Positions 40,827 through 50,197 are shown, numbered from the stretch's first letter. The stretch: DNA of 64,000 nt from WJKG01 sp964627305 (GCA_964627305.1 CAZVHP010000001.1:310001-374000), one strand, 5' to 3'. Numbers and translations: made by a program. Notes: generated from the letters alone by a model not told the origin.

Positions 40827-42749
40827 ATGCAGAATTTCGAAACAGTTGAAGTCACCACTGATCTTCTGATTCTCGGTGGTGGTATGTCGGCCTGCGGTGC
40901 GGCGGTGGAAGCCTCGTACTGGGCCAAGAAGAACGGTCTGAAGGTGACCCTGGTTGACAAGGCCGCCATGGACCGCTCCGGTGCGGTGGCTATGGGCCTG
41001 TCCGCCATCAACCAGTACGTTGGCCTGACCGAGGGCAAGAACACTGTCCGCGATTACGTCGACTACGTCCGTCAGGACCTCATGGGCGTCATCCGCGAAG
41101 ACCTCGTTGCCAACATCGCCCGCCACGTGGACTCCACCGTCCACCTGTTCGAGAAGTGGGGACTGCCGATCTGGAAGGACGCCGAGGGCAGTTATGTCCA
41201 CGAAGGTCGCTGGCAGCTCATGATCAACGGTGAGTCCTACAAGGTGATCGTTGCCGAGGCCGCCAAGAATGCTCTCGCCGAGTCCGGTGGCGAGTACTTC
41301 GAGCGTATTTTCATCGTCGAGCCGCTGCTCGATGGCGACCGTATCGCTGGTGCCGTCGGTTTCAGCACCCGTGAAAACAAGTTCTACGTCTTCCGTGCCA
41401 AGGCCGTCATGGTCGGCATGGGTGGCGCCGTCCACGTCTTCAAGCCGCGTTCTTCCGGTGAGGGCCTCGGCCGCGCCTGGTACCCGCCGTGGAACTCCGG
41501 TTCGTCCACCTACTTCACCCTCCGCGCCGGCGCCGAGATGACTTCCCAGGAAGTCCGCTTCATCCCTGTTCGCTTCAAGGATGCTTATGGTCCTGTCGGT
41601 GCATGGTTCCTGCTGTTCAAGGCGCAGGCGACTAACTCCCAGGGTGGCAGTTACATGGTGGAGCGCCGCGATGAACTCGAGAACTGGAAGCCCTACGGAC
41701 TGGTCAAGCCGATTCCGGCCAACCTCCGCAACTGGCTCGGTATGCTCGATGTGATGGAAGGCAAGGGCCCGATCTTCATGCGCACCGAGGAAGCTATCCA
41801 GAAGATCGCTTCCGAGGCCGGCGATGAGAAGGCCGCCAAGAAGAAGCTCAAAGAGCTTGAGGCCGAGGCTTGGGAAGACTTCCTCGATATGACCATCTCG
41901 CAGGCCATTCTCTGGGCCGCCAGCAACGTTGAGCCCGAGAAGAAGTCCTCCGAAATCGCCGCCGCCGAGCCATACTTCATTGGTTCGCACTCTGGCGCCT
42001 CCGGTGCCTGGGTCTCCGGTCCTGAGGATCTTCAGACTGCCGAGACGAAGAAGGAATACTTCTGGGGTTATGCCCACATGTCGACCGTCAAGGGCATGTT
42101 CTGTGCCGGTGACGCCTCCGGCGCCTCCTCGCACAAGTTCTCCTCGGGTTCTCACGCTGAAGGCCGCATCGTCGGTAAGGCCGCGATCCGCTTCATCGTC
42201 GAGAACAACACTCTGCCTAACATTGACAACGCCAAGGTCGAGGAGTACAAGAAGCTGATCTACCGCCCGCTTGAGGTCTTTGAGCAGCACAAGAACGGCT
42301 CGACCGATCCCGAAGTGAACCCGAACTACATTAAGCCCAAGATGTTTATGTTTCGTCTGCAGAAGATCATGGACGAGTACGTGGGCGGCGTGTCGGCCCA
42401 GTTCGCCACCAACAAGGCGTATCTGGATAAGGCAATGGAGCTGCTCGGTTTCCTCAATGAGGACTCCGATAAGCTGGCCGCTTGCGATCTCCATGAGTTG
42501 CTGCGCTGCTGGGAGAACGTCCAGCGCATGTGGCAGGCCGAAGCTCATACCCGTTCCATCCTCTACCGTGAGGAAACCCGCTGGCCGGGTTACTATCGCC
42601 GGACCGACTTCCCGACGATGGACGAGGATAACTGGCATTGCTTCGTGAACTGCCGCTGGAATCCTGACAATAAGGAATGGGAAATGATGAAGCGTCCCAT
42701 GCTTCAAGTCTTCCCGGCCCACCAGGAACACGAGACCATCGGCGGCTGA
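40827..42749 (+). CDS. aprA: Adenylylsulfate reductase alpha subunit
   Basis: 640 aa flavoprotein of the fumarate reductase family. It reduces APS to sulfite and AMP. The FAD-binding N-terminus reads LLILGGGMSACGAAVEASYWAKK, with DRSGAVAMGLSAINQYVG, FRAKAVMVGMGGAVHVFKPRS, FIPVRFKDAYGPVGAWFLLFK and FCAGDASGASSHKFSSGSHAEGR, all characteristic of AprA. Length is within the usual 610-670. The base composition is very regular, with a strong bias to GCC, GTC and AAG codons, as expected for a highly expressed gene. A strong terminator follows. Confidence 0.98.
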   Translation: MQNFETVEVTTDLLILGGGMSACGAAVEASYWAKKNGLKVTLVDKAAMDRSGAVAMGLSAINQYVGLTEGKNTVRDYVDYVRQDLMGVIREDLVANIARHVDSTVHLFEKWGLPIWKDAEGSYVHEGRWQLMINGESYKVIVAEAAKNALAESGGEYFERIFIVEPLLDGDRIAGAVGFSTRENKFYVFRAKAVMVGMGGAVHVFKPRSSGEGLGRAWYPPWNSGSSTYFTLRAGAEMTSQEVRFIPVRFKDAYGPVGAWFLLFKAQATNSQGGSYMVERRDELENWKPYGLVKPIPANLRNWLGMLDVMEGKGPIFMRTEEAIQKIASEAGDEKAAKKKLKELEAEAWEDFLDMTISQAILWAASNVEPEKKSSEIAAAEPYFIGSHSGASGAWVSGPEDLQTAETKKEYFWGYAHMSTVKGMFCAGDASGASSHKFSSGSHAEGRIVGKAAIRFIVENNTLPNIDNAKVEEYKKLIYRPLEVFEQHKNGSTDPEVNPNYIKPKMFMFRLQKIMDEYVGGVSAQFATNKAYLDKAMELLGFLNEDSDKLAACDLHELLRCWENVQRMWQAEAHTRSILYREETRWPGYYRRTDFPTMDEDNWHCFVNCRWNPDNKEWEMMKRPMLQVFPAHQEHETIGG

Positions 42750-42776
42750 TGCCGAGCGCGTAAGCGCCCAAATAGA

Positions 42777-42815
42777 GCCTCCAGACGCCTGATACGCGTC
42801 TGGAGGCCTTTTTTT
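42777..42815 (+). terminator. Intrinsic terminator of sat-aprBA
   Basis: GCCTCCAGACGC and GCGTCTGGAGGC make a perfect 12-bp stem with a 7-base loop, followed by a run of seven T. It is the strongest terminator in the window. Confidence 0.95.
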
Positions 42816-42927
42816 CCGGCACTGTCCGCGCAAAACATGGCGAACAGCAAGGCCCCCGGCACTGTTCTGTCAGACAAAGATATCCTGTCTCGTGCCTGGA
42901 TAGATCGGTAACCTGTTGAGGTAACAG

Positions 42928-43212
42928 ATGCCCTCTGATGACAAACACCCATTCACATGCCCGCACTGCGGCCAGAAGCTCAGCAAGTGGGCCACGCCGC
43001 AAATGGCCTGCTGGGACACAGAGTTTCACTACGTCTGCTTCAACGACGAGTGCCCCTACTACAAACGCGGCTGGAACTGGATGCGTACCCAGTTTCAACA
43101 AAACGCATCGTATCGCTTCCGGCTCGACCCCACCACCGGAGAGTCCGGACCACTGCCCGTATGGTCGAAAACGGCCCTGAAAAGCGGCATCATCGAAGAG
43201 GAATCACGATGA
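42928..43212 (+). CDS. Small zinc-ribbon protein
   Basis: 94 aa; GAGG before the ATG. Four cysteines in CPHCGQ (about 11-16) and CFNDECPYY (about 38-46), with a conserved aromatic core (WDTEFHYVC), resemble an Ogr/Delta-like or ribbon zinc finger. No phage genes are near. The gene is coupled to the next one by a 4-base overlap (ATGA), and both follow aprA after its terminator. Function unknown; a link to adenylylsulfate reductase is suggested only by position. Confidence 0.7.
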   Translation: MPSDDKHPFTCPHCGQKLSKWATPQMACWDTEFHYVCFNDECPYYKRGWNWMRTQFQQNASYRFRLDPTTGESGPLPVWSKTALKSGIIEEESR

Positions 43213-44117
43213 GCGACAGAGACAATCTGCAGAATCTTAAAGAGCACATTCTCAAGGACTATCCGCGTCTGGACAAGTCCTCACACTTCACTTTCCGCTG
43301 TCATCCGGGCGTGCCATGTTTCAACGAGTGCTGCGGCGATATCAACATCTTCCTCACCCCCTACGATATCGTACGCCTGAAACAGCATCTGGGGATTACT
43401 TCCACCGAGTTTCTCGCCAGGTACACTATCAGTCCCTTCGACAAGAATCTCAAGTACCCCGTTCTGCTGCTCCAGATGAACGACGACGAAAACAAGAGCT
43501 GCCCCTTTGTCTCAAAACAGGGCTGTGAGGTCTATGAGAACCGCCCCTGGGCCTGCCGCATGTATCCACTGGGTCTTGCCCAGCCGGGGGAGACCTCGGC
43601 CGAACTCGACAGCGAGTTCTACTTCCTGCTCAAGGAGTCCATGTGCAAGGGACATCTCGAGGACCACGACCAGACCGTCGGCGAGTGGGTCGAAGATCAG
43701 GGCATCGAACAATACAACCAAATGGGCGAAGACTTCAAGAATCTCACCACCCACGAGTTCTTCATGGAAGGTAATGACCTCGACCCCAAGCAGATTGAGA
43801 TGTTCTTCCTGGCCGTCTACGACGTTGACCGCTTCCGCAAGTTCGTCTTTGAAACCAGTTTTCTTGAGAAATTCGACATCGATGAGCAGACTCAGACCAG
43901 GCTCAGAGAGGATGATCTAGAACTGCTCAAGCTCGGTATGAACTGGCTCCGCTTCTCGGTCTTCAAGGAACCGACACTGAGAATCCGACCCGAGGTGGTC
44001 AAGGCAACCAAAGAGGAAATGCAGCGACGCGCCGCCGAACGTGCCCGGATCGAACGGGTCGTCAAGCAACGACTCTACAATGAAGACCTTGGCGATGATG
44101 CCATCAAAGACAAATAA
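43209..44117 (+). CDS. YkgJ-type cysteine-cluster protein
   Basis: 302 aa from ATG 43209, overlapping the zinc-ribbon gene by 4 bases; an upstream in-frame start would lie inside that gene. The N-terminal half carries the zinc/iron-chelating Cys pattern FRCHPGVPCFNECCGDINIFLTPYDI and CPFVSKQGCEVYENRPWACRMYPLG. The C-terminal half is helical and charged, ending in a basic helix (KEEMQRRAAERARIERVVKQRL). Similar proteins occur near sulfate-reduction genes in other sulfate reducers. A metal-cluster assembly or maturation role is inference. Confidence 0.75.
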   Translation: MSDRDNLQNLKEHILKDYPRLDKSSHFTFRCHPGVPCFNECCGDINIFLTPYDIVRLKQHLGITSTEFLARYTISPFDKNLKYPVLLLQMNDDENKSCPFVSKQGCEVYENRPWACRMYPLGLAQPGETSAELDSEFYFLLKESMCKGHLEDHDQTVGEWVEDQGIEQYNQMGEDFKNLTTHEFFMEGNDLDPKQIEMFFLAVYDVDRFRKFVFETSFLEKFDIDEQTQTRLREDDLELLKLGMNWLRFSVFKEPTLRIRPEVVKATKEEMQRRAAERARIERVVKQRLYNEDLGDDAIKDK

Positions 44118-44166
44118 CCCGGCGCGCACACGGAACGGCGACAAGCTTGTAGATTACAAAGACAAC

Positions 44167-44196
44167 GCGGGCAGGCTCACAGTCCCTGCCCGCTTT
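44167..44196. terminator. Bidirectional terminator
   Basis: GCGGGCAGG and CCTGCCCGC pair perfectly (9 bp) with a 9-base loop, followed by TTT. It lies between the convergent YkgJ-type gene and the HEAT-repeat gene. Confidence 0.7.
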
Positions 44197-44223
44197 CCGC
44201 TTCAGATTCACTGATTCGCCCGA

Positions 44224-44925
44224 TCACTCTTTCAAGGACTTCAAGTACTTCGCCACATCGCCGGCTGCCTCACCGACAGTCGTCCGCCGTAGTTCCCCGC
44301 TCTTGGTTTGATACCACGTGAAGACTCCCGCATCAGCGGCCATGCCCTCCAGCTTCGAGATGGCCGAAGGCCGCTTCAGAGCTCCGAAGGCCAGCACCGC
44401 CATGCCCCGTATCCGGGGTTCCCGACGGTCCAGCCAGCGTGTGAGCTCAGGTAGAACCAACCTAAAGTTGCCCTGTAGCTCTACGGCGGAATCTATTGTG
44501 GCTAAACGTGTTATCGCCCAGCATACGCCGGCTTCGAACGGCTCCTCAACAATGAATGACAACAACACCCGGCCAAACTCATCGGCCAACTCCTGTCTGG
44601 CCACCAGAATCTCCGCAATCGCCTCCGGCGCGCGCCAGCACAGCGCCCCGGACTCGTCATTCATCATCCAGAACAGGTGAGTCAGCTGCTTGCGTGTGGA
44701 TTCCAAAGAGAATCCCGGCATCACCACCCCAAACGCCTCCGCTCCGCGATACACAACCAGCTCATCGGGGTCAAAGAGCAGTGAGGTCAGTGTCCGTAAC
44801 GGTGCCCGATCCGTTGCTGCCCATTGTCTCAATGCCTCGTGATCGCGGGCCTGAAGCAGCTCCCTAACTTCCCGTTGCCTCCGTTTTCCCGATGATCTCT
44901 GTCCTGTTGCGCTTTTATCCTGCAT
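44224..44925 (-). CDS. HEAT-repeat protein (DVU0298-like)
   Basis: 233 aa; ATG 44925 is set by GAGAAAGG before it. The sequence is a run of helical pairs (LRTLTSLLFDPDELVVYRGAEAFGVVM, WRAPEAIAEILVAR, ITRLATIDSAVEL, IRGMAVLAFGALKRP) typical of PBS-lyase-like HEAT repeats, with a C-terminal TTVGEAAGDVAKYLKSL. It resembles the DVU0298-type proteins named after a Desulfovibrio gene, which would fit its place beside the island. The function is unknown; protein-protein interaction is the usual role of such folds. Confidence 0.7.
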   Translation of the reverse strand: MQDKSATGQRSSGKRRQREVRELLQARDHEALRQWAATDRAPLRTLTSLLFDPDELVVYRGAEAFGVVMPGFSLESTRKQLTHLFWMMNDESGALCWRAPEAIAEILVARQELADEFGRVLLSFIVEEPFEAGVCWAITRLATIDSAVELQGNFRLVLPELTRWLDRREPRIRGMAVLAFGALKRPSAISKLEGMAADAGVFTWYQTKSGELRRTTVGEAAGDVAKYLKSLKE

Positions 44926-45085
44926 AAGCCTTTCTCGGCAACGTGTGTTGAGTCTCACAGACCACAATTATACCACATGTCGAACCGGAAGGCAAACCGG
45001 CCCAGCCATGCGCACTACTCATTTTGTCCGCATTTCTGCCGATAAACCAACCGAACGCCCATCGCTACAACCAAGGAACACTGTC

Positions 45086-46813
45086 TTGAGCAAACGAATC
45101 GGTGATATACTGATCGATCGCGGGTCGATCACCCGGGATCAGCTTCAGCAGGCCCTCGCAGTCCAGCGCGAAAACGGCCTCAAGCTCGGCGAAGTGCTTG
45201 TCAGCGAAGGCTTCATCTCGGCCGAAGACCTTGTCGATGCCATCTCCGAGAGGCTCAGTGTACCCAGGATATCGCTCGACAATGTCTTCGTCGATCCCGA
45301 TGTCCTCGCCATCCTCCCCCTTGATCTCGTGAAGCGTCACCGTCTCCTGCCGGTCTTCAAAATCGGCGATACCCTGACCGTCGCAATGGCTGACCCGCTT
45401 GACTTCATCGCCGTCGACGAGATCAGGTATCTCACCAAACTGAAGATCAATCGTGCCGTCGCCACGTACGACACCATCGCGAAAGCTATCGAAGAGCACT
45501 ACTCCGTCAAGGAATCGCTGGAGGAAGCTCTCAGCGATATAGCCAAACAGCAGGAGAGTGACCTTCGACCGGTTGCCGGCAGCGTGACTACCGATGATGC
45601 CGTGGCCGGCGAGGCCCCCGTCATTAAGTACGTCAACCTCCTGATCACCCAGGCTGTGAAAGACCGCTCGTCGGATATTCACATCGAGCCGGAGGAGGAC
45701 ACAGTCCGTCTGAGATACCGGATCAATGGCCTTCTCAAGGAGGAGGGTACACCGCCCAAATCTGTGCAGTCAGCTCTGATCTCCCGCCTGAAGATCATGG
45801 CCGGTATGGATGTATCGGAGCAGCGCGTTCCCCAGGACGGGCGCTTTACTTTCACCTCCGGACAGGGACCGGTCGACGTGCGTGTCTCCACTTTGCCTAC
45901 CATTCATGGTGAGAAAGTCGTTCTCCGGCTTCTGGACCGGCGTAACCTTCTGCTCGGCATCAACAAGCTCGGCTTCGACCCGGCCACTCAGGAGCGCTTC
46001 CGCTCTATCCTGCACAAACCCGAAGGACTTATCCTCATCTCCGGTCCCACCGGTTCAGGCAAGACCTCCACCCTCTATGCCATGCTCAACGAACTCAATT
46101 CCCCGGAGAAGAACATCATCACGGTTGAAGACCCCGTCGAGTACAACCTGCCGCACATCAACCAGGTGCAGACCAACGAAAAGGTGGATCTCACTTTTGC
46201 GTCCTGCCTGCGAGCCATTCTCCGACAGAATCCGGATATTATCATGGTCGGAGAAATCCGCGACTCCGAGACCGCCCGGATGGCGGTGCGCTCGGCCATG
46301 ACCGGGCATCTTGTCCTGTCGACTATCCACACCAACGATGCCGCCGCTGCTGTCTCGCGCCTCCTGGACATGGAAGTAGAAAACTTTCTGCTCGGATCAG
46401 CGCTGCTCGGCGTCATTGCGCAGCGTCTGGTCCGGGTCGTCTGCCCAACGTGCCAGATAGATGATCCGCCTCCGGACGAGGTCATGCCCCGGCTGGAACT
46501 GCCGGCCAATGTCACCCCGGCGTTTGTCAGGGGAGAGGGCTGTCCCAAGTGTGGCGATACCGGCTTTCAGGGCCGCAGCGGTGTCTTTGAACTGCTCGTG
46601 GTCGACGATGCCGTTCAGCGCATGATCCTCGCCTCCGCCTCCGCCAGCGAGATTAAGCGCCATGCGGTCGCCCACGGCATGAAAACCCTCCATCAACACG
46701 CGCTCGAAAAAGCTCTCAGGGGGGAGACTACCTACCGTGAGGTGCTGCGTATCACGCAACGCTCCGAGCAAAACGAGGCTACCGTCAGCCATGCCAACCC
46801 TGTACACATATAG
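45086..46813 (+). CDS. GspE/PilB-type secretion ATPase
   Basis: About 575 aa from TTG 45086, preferred because AAGGA lies 8 bases before it and the N-terminal MshEN-like domain (KRIGDILIDRGSITRDQLQQAL) begins at once; ATG 45008 is an alternative without a ribosome-binding site. Walker A is GPTGSGKTSTLYAM; Asp box ITVEDPVEYN, Walker B ILRQNPDIIMVGEIRD and the His box TGHLVLSTIHTNDA follow. A zinc site, CPTCQ and CPKCG, lies near the C-terminus. It powers pseudopilus or pilus assembly. First gene of the operon; overlaps the next by 23 bases. Confidence 0.93.
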   Translation: MSKRIGDILIDRGSITRDQLQQALAVQRENGLKLGEVLVSEGFISAEDLVDAISERLSVPRISLDNVFVDPDVLAILPLDLVKRHRLLPVFKIGDTLTVAMADPLDFIAVDEIRYLTKLKINRAVATYDTIAKAIEEHYSVKESLEEALSDIAKQQESDLRPVAGSVTTDDAVAGEAPVIKYVNLLITQAVKDRSSDIHIEPEEDTVRLRYRINGLLKEEGTPPKSVQSALISRLKIMAGMDVSEQRVPQDGRFTFTSGQGPVDVRVSTLPTIHGEKVVLRLLDRRNLLLGINKLGFDPATQERFRSILHKPEGLILISGPTGSGKTSTLYAMLNELNSPEKNIITVEDPVEYNLPHINQVQTNEKVDLTFASCLRAILRQNPDIIMVGEIRDSETARMAVRSAMTGHLVLSTIHTNDAAAAVSRLLDMEVENFLLGSALLGVIAQRLVRVVCPTCQIDDPPPDEVMPRLELPANVTPAFVRGEGCPKCGDTGFQGRSGVFELLVVDDAVQRMILASASASEIKRHAVAHGMKTLHQHALEKALRGETTYREVLRITQRSEQNEATVSHANPVHI

Positions 46814-48005
46814 AGCGCGTGACCGCAAGGGCGAACTTGTCACCGGTCAGATCCGGGGCGAAAGCCACGACGCTGTCGAACAGCATCTTGAGTCACTGGA
46901 TCTGATCCCCGTCTTTGTCAAGCACCAATCGAAGCATTCATTCGCCGCCCTTCTCCAACGCAAGCGGCGTTCCCGCCTGGAAGACCTGATTCTCGTCACC
47001 CGCAAACTCGCCACATTGTACCGAGCCGGCGTTGCCATTCTCCGTTCGCTTGAGATCATCGCCGACCAATACCAGAACGAGCCGTTGGGCAACGCTCTGC
47101 TCGATATCCGCGATAAGCTGGAGCGGGGCGAACAACTCTCGGCCAGCATGGCCCAGTACCCACATCTGTTCCCGCCGGTCTTTGTCTCCAGCATCAAAGC
47201 CGCCGAAGTCTCCGGTCAGCTTGATACCGTCCTCGAGCGCCTGGGCGACGCCCTCGAACAGGAACTGATCACCCACGAGGAGGTCCGACGCGCCGTCAGA
47301 TATCCGATTATGGTCGTCACCGCCATTGTGCTTGCCTTCTTTGTGCTGACTACCTTCGTAGTGCCGAGATTCGCCCAGTTCTATGCCGCCTACGGAGCGC
47401 AATTGCCCACCCCCACACGCCTTCTAATCGCCCTGAGCGAGTTCATCACCGGCAACTGGTACTTCCTCCTTCCGGCCATTGTGGCCGCTGTCTGGGGTGT
47501 GGCTAAACTGCTTAAGGCACCCGCTCTGAAACCTCGCCTTGACCACCTCGCTCTGCAAACGCCAGTTTTCGGCTCGCTACTGCTCAAGGTGCTTTTCTCT
47601 CGGTTTTCGCACGTTCTGGGCGTGCTCATCGCCTCCGGCATCCCATTGCTCAAAAGCCTGCAGATTGTGCGCGATGCTGTCGGCAATACCGTCATTGCCA
47701 GCGAAATAGGGGCCTTCGAGGACGGTCTCCGAGAGGGCAGAAGCCTCTCCGAAAGCCGTCCCCAAATGCCGCACTTCCCGCGACTTGTGGTATCTCTTCT
47801 GCAGATCGGCCTTGAGTCCGGTTCCCTGGAGATTACCCTGCGCGAGATCGCATCCTTCTTCGACCGCGAAGTGCTCTATGATTCCCGACGCCTCACCACC
47901 GCCCTGGAACCGCTGCTGATCATTGTCATCGGAGCCATGATCACCCTGCTGGCCCTGGCTATCTTCCTGCCCATGTGGAACATAATAACCATTTTTGGGC
48001 CCTGA
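46791..48005 (+). CDS. GspF/PilC-type inner-membrane platform protein
   Basis: 404 aa, ATG 46791 inside the end of the ATPase gene. N-terminal YTYRARDRKGELVTGQI and two repeated GspF domains (LVTRKLATLYRAGVAILRSLEII...VFVSSIKAAEVSGQLDTVLERLGD and FSRFSHVLGVLIASGIPLLKSLQIV...VVSLLQIGLESGSLEITLREIASFF), with three membrane segments including the C-terminal LLIIVIGAMITLLALAIFLPMWNII. It couples the ATPase to pseudopilin insertion. Confidence 0.93.
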   Translation: MPTLYTYRARDRKGELVTGQIRGESHDAVEQHLESLDLIPVFVKHQSKHSFAALLQRKRRSRLEDLILVTRKLATLYRAGVAILRSLEIIADQYQNEPLGNALLDIRDKLERGEQLSASMAQYPHLFPPVFVSSIKAAEVSGQLDTVLERLGDALEQELITHEEVRRAVRYPIMVVTAIVLAFFVLTTFVVPRFAQFYAAYGAQLPTPTRLLIALSEFITGNWYFLLPAIVAAVWGVAKLLKAPALKPRLDHLALQTPVFGSLLLKVLFSRFSHVLGVLIASGIPLLKSLQIVRDAVGNTVIASEIGAFEDGLREGRSLSESRPQMPHFPRLVVSLLQIGLESGSLEITLREIASFFDREVLYDSRRLTTALEPLLIIVIGAMITLLALAIFLPMWNIITIFGP

Positions 48006-48120
48006 TTCGGTCAGGATTGTGACCGTAACTGACGATAAAAGTATACAGTAGAACTAAGCTTTCGGAGCCGTCCCATTTTGACGGTTTCCCAACCATCAGT
48101 TGTGATCAAGGAGATTTCCG

Positions 48121-48552
48121 ATGTTCAACCGTCATCTCAGCTCCCAGCACGGTTTTACGCTGATCGAGCTGGTCATCATTATCGTCGTGCTCGGCATCCT
48201 CGCCGCCGTTGCTATCCCCAAGTACCAGGATATCGCCACCGAAGCTCGCGAGTCATCCTGCAAGGCCTCTCTTGGCGGCCTGCGCAGTGGCGTTGCCATC
48301 TGGTATGCCAAGGAAACGGTCAAGAGTAGCGTCGCCCAGTGGCCTCCGTATGACTCTCTGGTCACTCCCGGCATTGTGTTCGAACACACCCTGCCGACCA
48401 ATCCCTTCCAGCCCAATGCCGGGGATAGCATCGTATCCGGTCATAACCAGGCGCGGGGAGCAATCGTTGGCACCCGGGGAGGATGGGTATACAACGACTC
48501 TACCGGACAGATTTGGCCCAACACCAATATTGCAGGCGAAAACAACTGGTAA
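48121..48552 (+). CDS. Type II secretion pseudopilin / type IV pilin-like protein
   Basis: 143 aa; GGAG before the ATG. Class III signal peptide with cleavage at HG|FTLIELVIIIVVLGILAAVAI and Glu+5, then a short globular domain (GWVYNDSTGQIWPN) close to small pilins and GspG. First of three tandem prepilin genes. No prepilin peptidase is present in the window. Confidence 0.9.
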   Translation: MFNRHLSSQHGFTLIELVIIIVVLGILAAVAIPKYQDIATEARESSCKASLGGLRSGVAIWYAKETVKSSVAQWPPYDSLVTPGIVFEHTLPTNPFQPNAGDSIVSGHNQARGAIVGTRGGWVYNDSTGQIWPNTNIAGENNW

Positions 48553-48557
48553 GTGCG

Positions 48558-49013
48558 ATGCCGCAGGCGATGACACGTTCCAACAACACCGGGTTCACTC
48601 TGGTCGAACTCGTCATTGTCATCGTGGTGCTGGGCATTATCGCCTCGATTGCCGTCGCCAGAATCAGCGATTTCGTGCACGAATCACGGGTGGCAGCGAC
48701 CAAATCCGAAATGCTCGAAATCAAGAAGGCCATCGTCGGTGACCCTCAGCCCATCGCCGCCGGGCAACACGTCTCGGCCGGGTTCCTCGGCGACTGCGGT
48801 TTCCTGCCGGAGCGGCTGGAAGACCTCGTCACTCGTCCAGACTCGATTCCGGTCTACGACCGCATCGAGCGGCTCGGCTGGAACGGTCCGTACATCGACA
48901 GCTCGGCCGGTGCGTATCTCACTGATGCCTGGAAAGTGCCCTATACCTACGATCCCGTCGCCCGGACGCTCGTAAGCCACGGATCGCCCGAGACTATCAC
49001 AATAACTTTCTAA
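48558..49013 (+). CDS. GspG-like pseudopilin
   Basis: 151 aa from ATG 48558 (or 48570). Class III signal TG|FTLVELVIVIVVLGIIASIAV with Glu+5. The globular part has RLGWNGPYIDSSAGAYLTDAWKVPYTYDPVARTLVSHGSPET, which matches the GspG pattern of GPYI..DPWG..Y with C-terminal glycine-rich end. It is probably the major pseudopilin. Five bases after the previous gene. Confidence 0.87.
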   Translation: MPQAMTRSNNTGFTLVELVIVIVVLGIIASIAVARISDFVHESRVAATKSEMLEIKKAIVGDPQPIAAGQHVSAGFLGDCGFLPERLEDLVTRPDSIPVYDRIERLGWNGPYIDSSAGAYLTDAWKVPYTYDPVARTLVSHGSPETITITF

Positions 49014-49015
49014 CC

Positions 49016-50197
49016 GTGGACGCTAACGTGGAGCGGCTGAGACACACATCAGGATTCACCCTCATGGAACTGGTCATCGTCATCGTCGTGATGGGGATAA
49101 TCGCGACCGTCGCCCTGCGCTCGATGGACGCACCCATCGCCAATGCTCGCTTCGAAAGCACTATGGCTGAAATGGACCAGCTCGCCGCTGCTATCGTGGG
49201 CAATCCCGCGCTTATCAGCAACGGCGTCCGAGCCGACTTCGGCTACGTTGGCGACAACGGTGCCCTGCCGCCCAATCTCGATGCCCTGCACACCAATCCC
49301 GGCCTTGGCACATGGCGCGGTCCGTACATTGCCGGCGCCTTCAACGAGGCCGCAGATGACTTCAAGCGCGATGCCTGGGGCGCCAACTACGATTTCTCCG
49401 GTGGTGTCACCATCCATTCCACCGGCGGCAACCCGGACACCCTCACCCGCCGTCTCGCCTCCTCCAGCGCCGACCTGCTTGACAACAGCGTGGTCGTTTA
49501 TATTACCGACGCCGCCGGCAATCCGCCCGGCGACAGCGCCTCCCGGGTGGCCATCACCCTCAGCTACCCCGATGGCTCCGGCATTACCAGAGACTCCACC
49601 CTGCACTGCAATGCCTCAGGTCGAGCCACGTTCCTGTCAACCGTGCCCATCGGCAACCGGTCGGTGGAGGCTGTTTACGCGTCTACGAATGACACGGTCG
49701 CTGCCGTGGTTTCAGTGCTTCCGGGCAGCACCTCCTATCTTACCCTGCGCTTCCCCGGAGCGCTCTGGGCTGCTGATCCCGGCGCCAGCCCCGGCACCGG
49801 AGGGACTGGCGGTCTCGCATACTTGACCGGCAGCGCGGGAGTGAGCGGCGGCAACAACGACAATGTCAATTTCACCATCGAGAACACCGGTTCCTCTCCC
49901 ATTGTGATCACCTGGCTGGTACTGACCTACTCCCAATCGCCTACGGCTTACTTCGAGACACTCAACTGCGATGGCCAGCAGCACTACTCGTGGACCCCGC
50001 GCGCCGGGAGCGGCGATACCATCACCTTCTCCAGCCCCGTGTCCGTTCCTGTCTCCGCCTCTAAAGCGATCGTGATTGGAAGCTTCGTGGACAAACGCAC
50101 CGGCCTCGGGAACGTCCATCCGGTGGACATGAGCAATGTCAGCATTTTGGCTACCTTCAGCGACGGCTCCGTTGTCACCTTCAATACAGGAAGCTGA
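49016..50197 (+). CDS. Large pseudopilin with C-terminal beta-rich domains
   Basis: 393 aa from GTG 49016, 2 bases after the preceding stop. Class III signal SG|FTLMELVIVIVVMGIIATVAL. A GspG-like core (GTWRGPYIAGAFNEAADDFKRDAWGANYDF) is followed by an Ig-like segment (about 155-240, VVVYITDAAGNPPGDSASRVAITLSYPDGSG) and a Gly/Ser-rich beta domain (about 255-393, NVNFTIENTGSSPIVITWLVLTY). At about three times normal size it may sit at the pilus tip, like the minor pseudopilin GspK, or display an adhesive domain. Both roles are inference. Confidence 0.8.
   Translation: MDANVERLRHTSGFTLMELVIVIVVMGIIATVALRSMDAPIANARFESTMAEMDQLAAAIVGNPALISNGVRADFGYVGDNGALPPNLDALHTNPGLGTWRGPYIAGAFNEAADDFKRDAWGANYDFSGGVTIHSTGGNPDTLTRRLASSSADLLDNSVVVYITDAAGNPPGDSASRVAITLSYPDGSGITRDSTLHCNASGRATFLSTVPIGNRSVEAVYASTNDTVAAVVSVLPGSTSYLTLRFPGALWAADPGASPGTGGTGGLAYLTGSAGVSGGNNDNVNFTIENTGSSPIVITWLVLTYSQSPTAYFETLNCDGQQHYSWTPRAGSGDTITFSSPVSVPVSASKAIVIGSFVDKRTGLGNVHPVDMSNVSILATFSDGSVVTFNTGS

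Noticed and set aside
40728..42833. Minus-strand open frame of about 700 codons opposite aprA
   Set aside because: Antisense shadow of a strongly codon-biased gene; it spans the aprA terminator and has no recognisable domain.
42928..43212. Phage-derived Ogr/Delta-type activator
   Set aside because: Only the zinc-ribbon pattern is similar; no phage genes are present and the gene is coupled to the YkgJ-type gene.
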